Below the pieces are notes generated by a model. The model ran no database searches, was not told where the DNA came from, and saw nothing but the letters and a program-made list of their open reading frames with translations. Shown piece by piece: positions 61,745 to 62,082 of a stretch of 62,082 nucleotides of DNA. This DNA is from Pyrinomonadaceae bacterium (GTDB lineage Bacteria > Acidobacteriota > Blastocatellia > Pyrinomonadales > Pyrinomonadaceae). The translations under genes were made by a program, and so were the position numbers. Every line of letters begins with the position of its first letter. Position 1 is the first letter of the stretch. Where the stretch lies: NCBI GenBank assembly GCA_014380365.1, contig JACMJZ010000018.1:1-62082 (forward strand), read 5' to 3'.

Positions 61745-62082
61745 ATGACTACCAACAAACGCCAGGAAGGCTTCTCTTTAATAGAGTTGCTTATCGTCGT
61801 CGCGATCATCGGCATTATCGCCGCCATCGCCATCCCTAACCTTCTCGCCTCACGTCGCGCCGCCAATGAAGGCTCGGCCCAATCTTCACTTCGCACAACT
61901 CACAGTGCTGAAGCCACCTACCAGGCAACCACCGGTAATGGCGCTTTCGGAACTTTGGCTCAGTTGGATGGAGCCGACTTGGTTGACCCCGTGCTCGGCA
62001 CCGGTACCAAGAGCGGTTACAACTTCACCATTCCCGATATCGTTGCTCCCGCTGCTGGCGTACAAGCGCAGTTCTGGGCGCA
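61745..62082 (+). CDS. pilA: Type IV major pilin PilA (partial)
   Basis: This is the N-terminal 112 codons of a type IVa pilin; the 3' end lies outside the window. A short leader MTTNKRQEG is cleaved by prepilin peptidase before FSLIELLIVVAIIGIIAAIA, and the mature protein starts with N-methylated Phe1. Glu5 is present. GGAG lies ten bases upstream of the ATG. The sequence after the helix (SRRAANEGSAQSSLRTTHSA) matches pilins of Acidobacteria and Deltaproteobacteria type. It is adjacent to pilR. Confidence 0.92.
   Translation, partial: MTTNKRQEGFSLIELLIVVAIIGIIAAIAIPNLLASRRAANEGSAQSSLRTTHSAEATYQATTGNGAFGTLAQLDGADLVDPVLGTGTKSGYNFTIPDIVAPAAGVQAQFWA

Noticed and set aside
1-62082. tRNA, rRNA or tmRNA genes
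   Set aside because: I saw no convincing GTTCGANTC T-arm in a cloverleaf context and no rRNA signatures. A tRNAscan-SE run would settle it.

Overview
The window reads as a single chromosomal contig of moderate to high GC from an environmental bacterium. Acidobacteriota, probably class Blastocatellia (Pyrinomonadaceae-like), is the best guess. This is inferred from the gene repertoire: a pilB-pilT-pilC ... pilS-pilR-pilA type IV pilus cluster, a DUF1800/DUF1501 pair, a TonB receptor with a carboxypeptidase-like N-terminal domain, many TPR proteins, and a heavy load of short palindromic intergenic repeats. There is no rRNA, tRNA or CRISPR array to confirm it.

Layout. Positions 1-1900 hold a fibronectin-III protein and repeat arrays. 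Positions 1.9-17 kb hold a TPR protein, an NfeD-like protein, two tandem copies of an apparent sigma-54-driven small RNA, then lnt, prfB (with a programmed frameshift), ftsK, a ComEA-like lipoprotein, a Tat-exported flavin amine oxidase with a cysteine-rich insert, a TonB-dependent receptor, a DUF2007 protein and a cysteine dioxygenase. Positions 17-28 kb are on the minus strand: comEC, rlmD, a hypothetical gene, coaX, a glycosyltransferase, birA, and an APH-type kinase with an acyl-CoA dehydrogenase that together match the ACAD10/11 pair. Positions 28-41.5 kb hold a cyclase-family hydrolase, an orphan modB, DUF1501/DUF1800, a BrnT toxin with an unusual fused antitoxin, an M28 peptidase, a sigma/anti-sigma pair, queE-queC and a secreted TPR protein.

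Positions 41.7-62 kb carry the type IV pilus locus in the order known from Myxococcus (pilB, pilT, pilC, pilS, pilR, pilA). It is split between pilC and pilS by about 11 kb of accessory DNA. That DNA contains a 21-nt-period repeat array, hairpin repeats, at least two and probably three integron attC sites framing cassette genes (one a divergent copper-amine-oxidase-like protein), and a FecR/TPR plus CHASE2 gene pair. No integron integrase is visible.

How it fits together. PilB, PilT and PilC assemble and retract a pilus whose subunit gene pilA has a sigma-54-like promoter, and PilS/PilR is the expected sigma-54 activator pair. ComEC and the ComEA-like protein add a DNA-uptake route. The most novel-looking items are the tandem sigma-54 small RNAs (4.1-4.7 kb) with compensatory base changes between copies, the cassette island inside the pil locus, the BrnA-HEPN-like fusion, and a dispersed repeat predicted to fold as a three-way junction.
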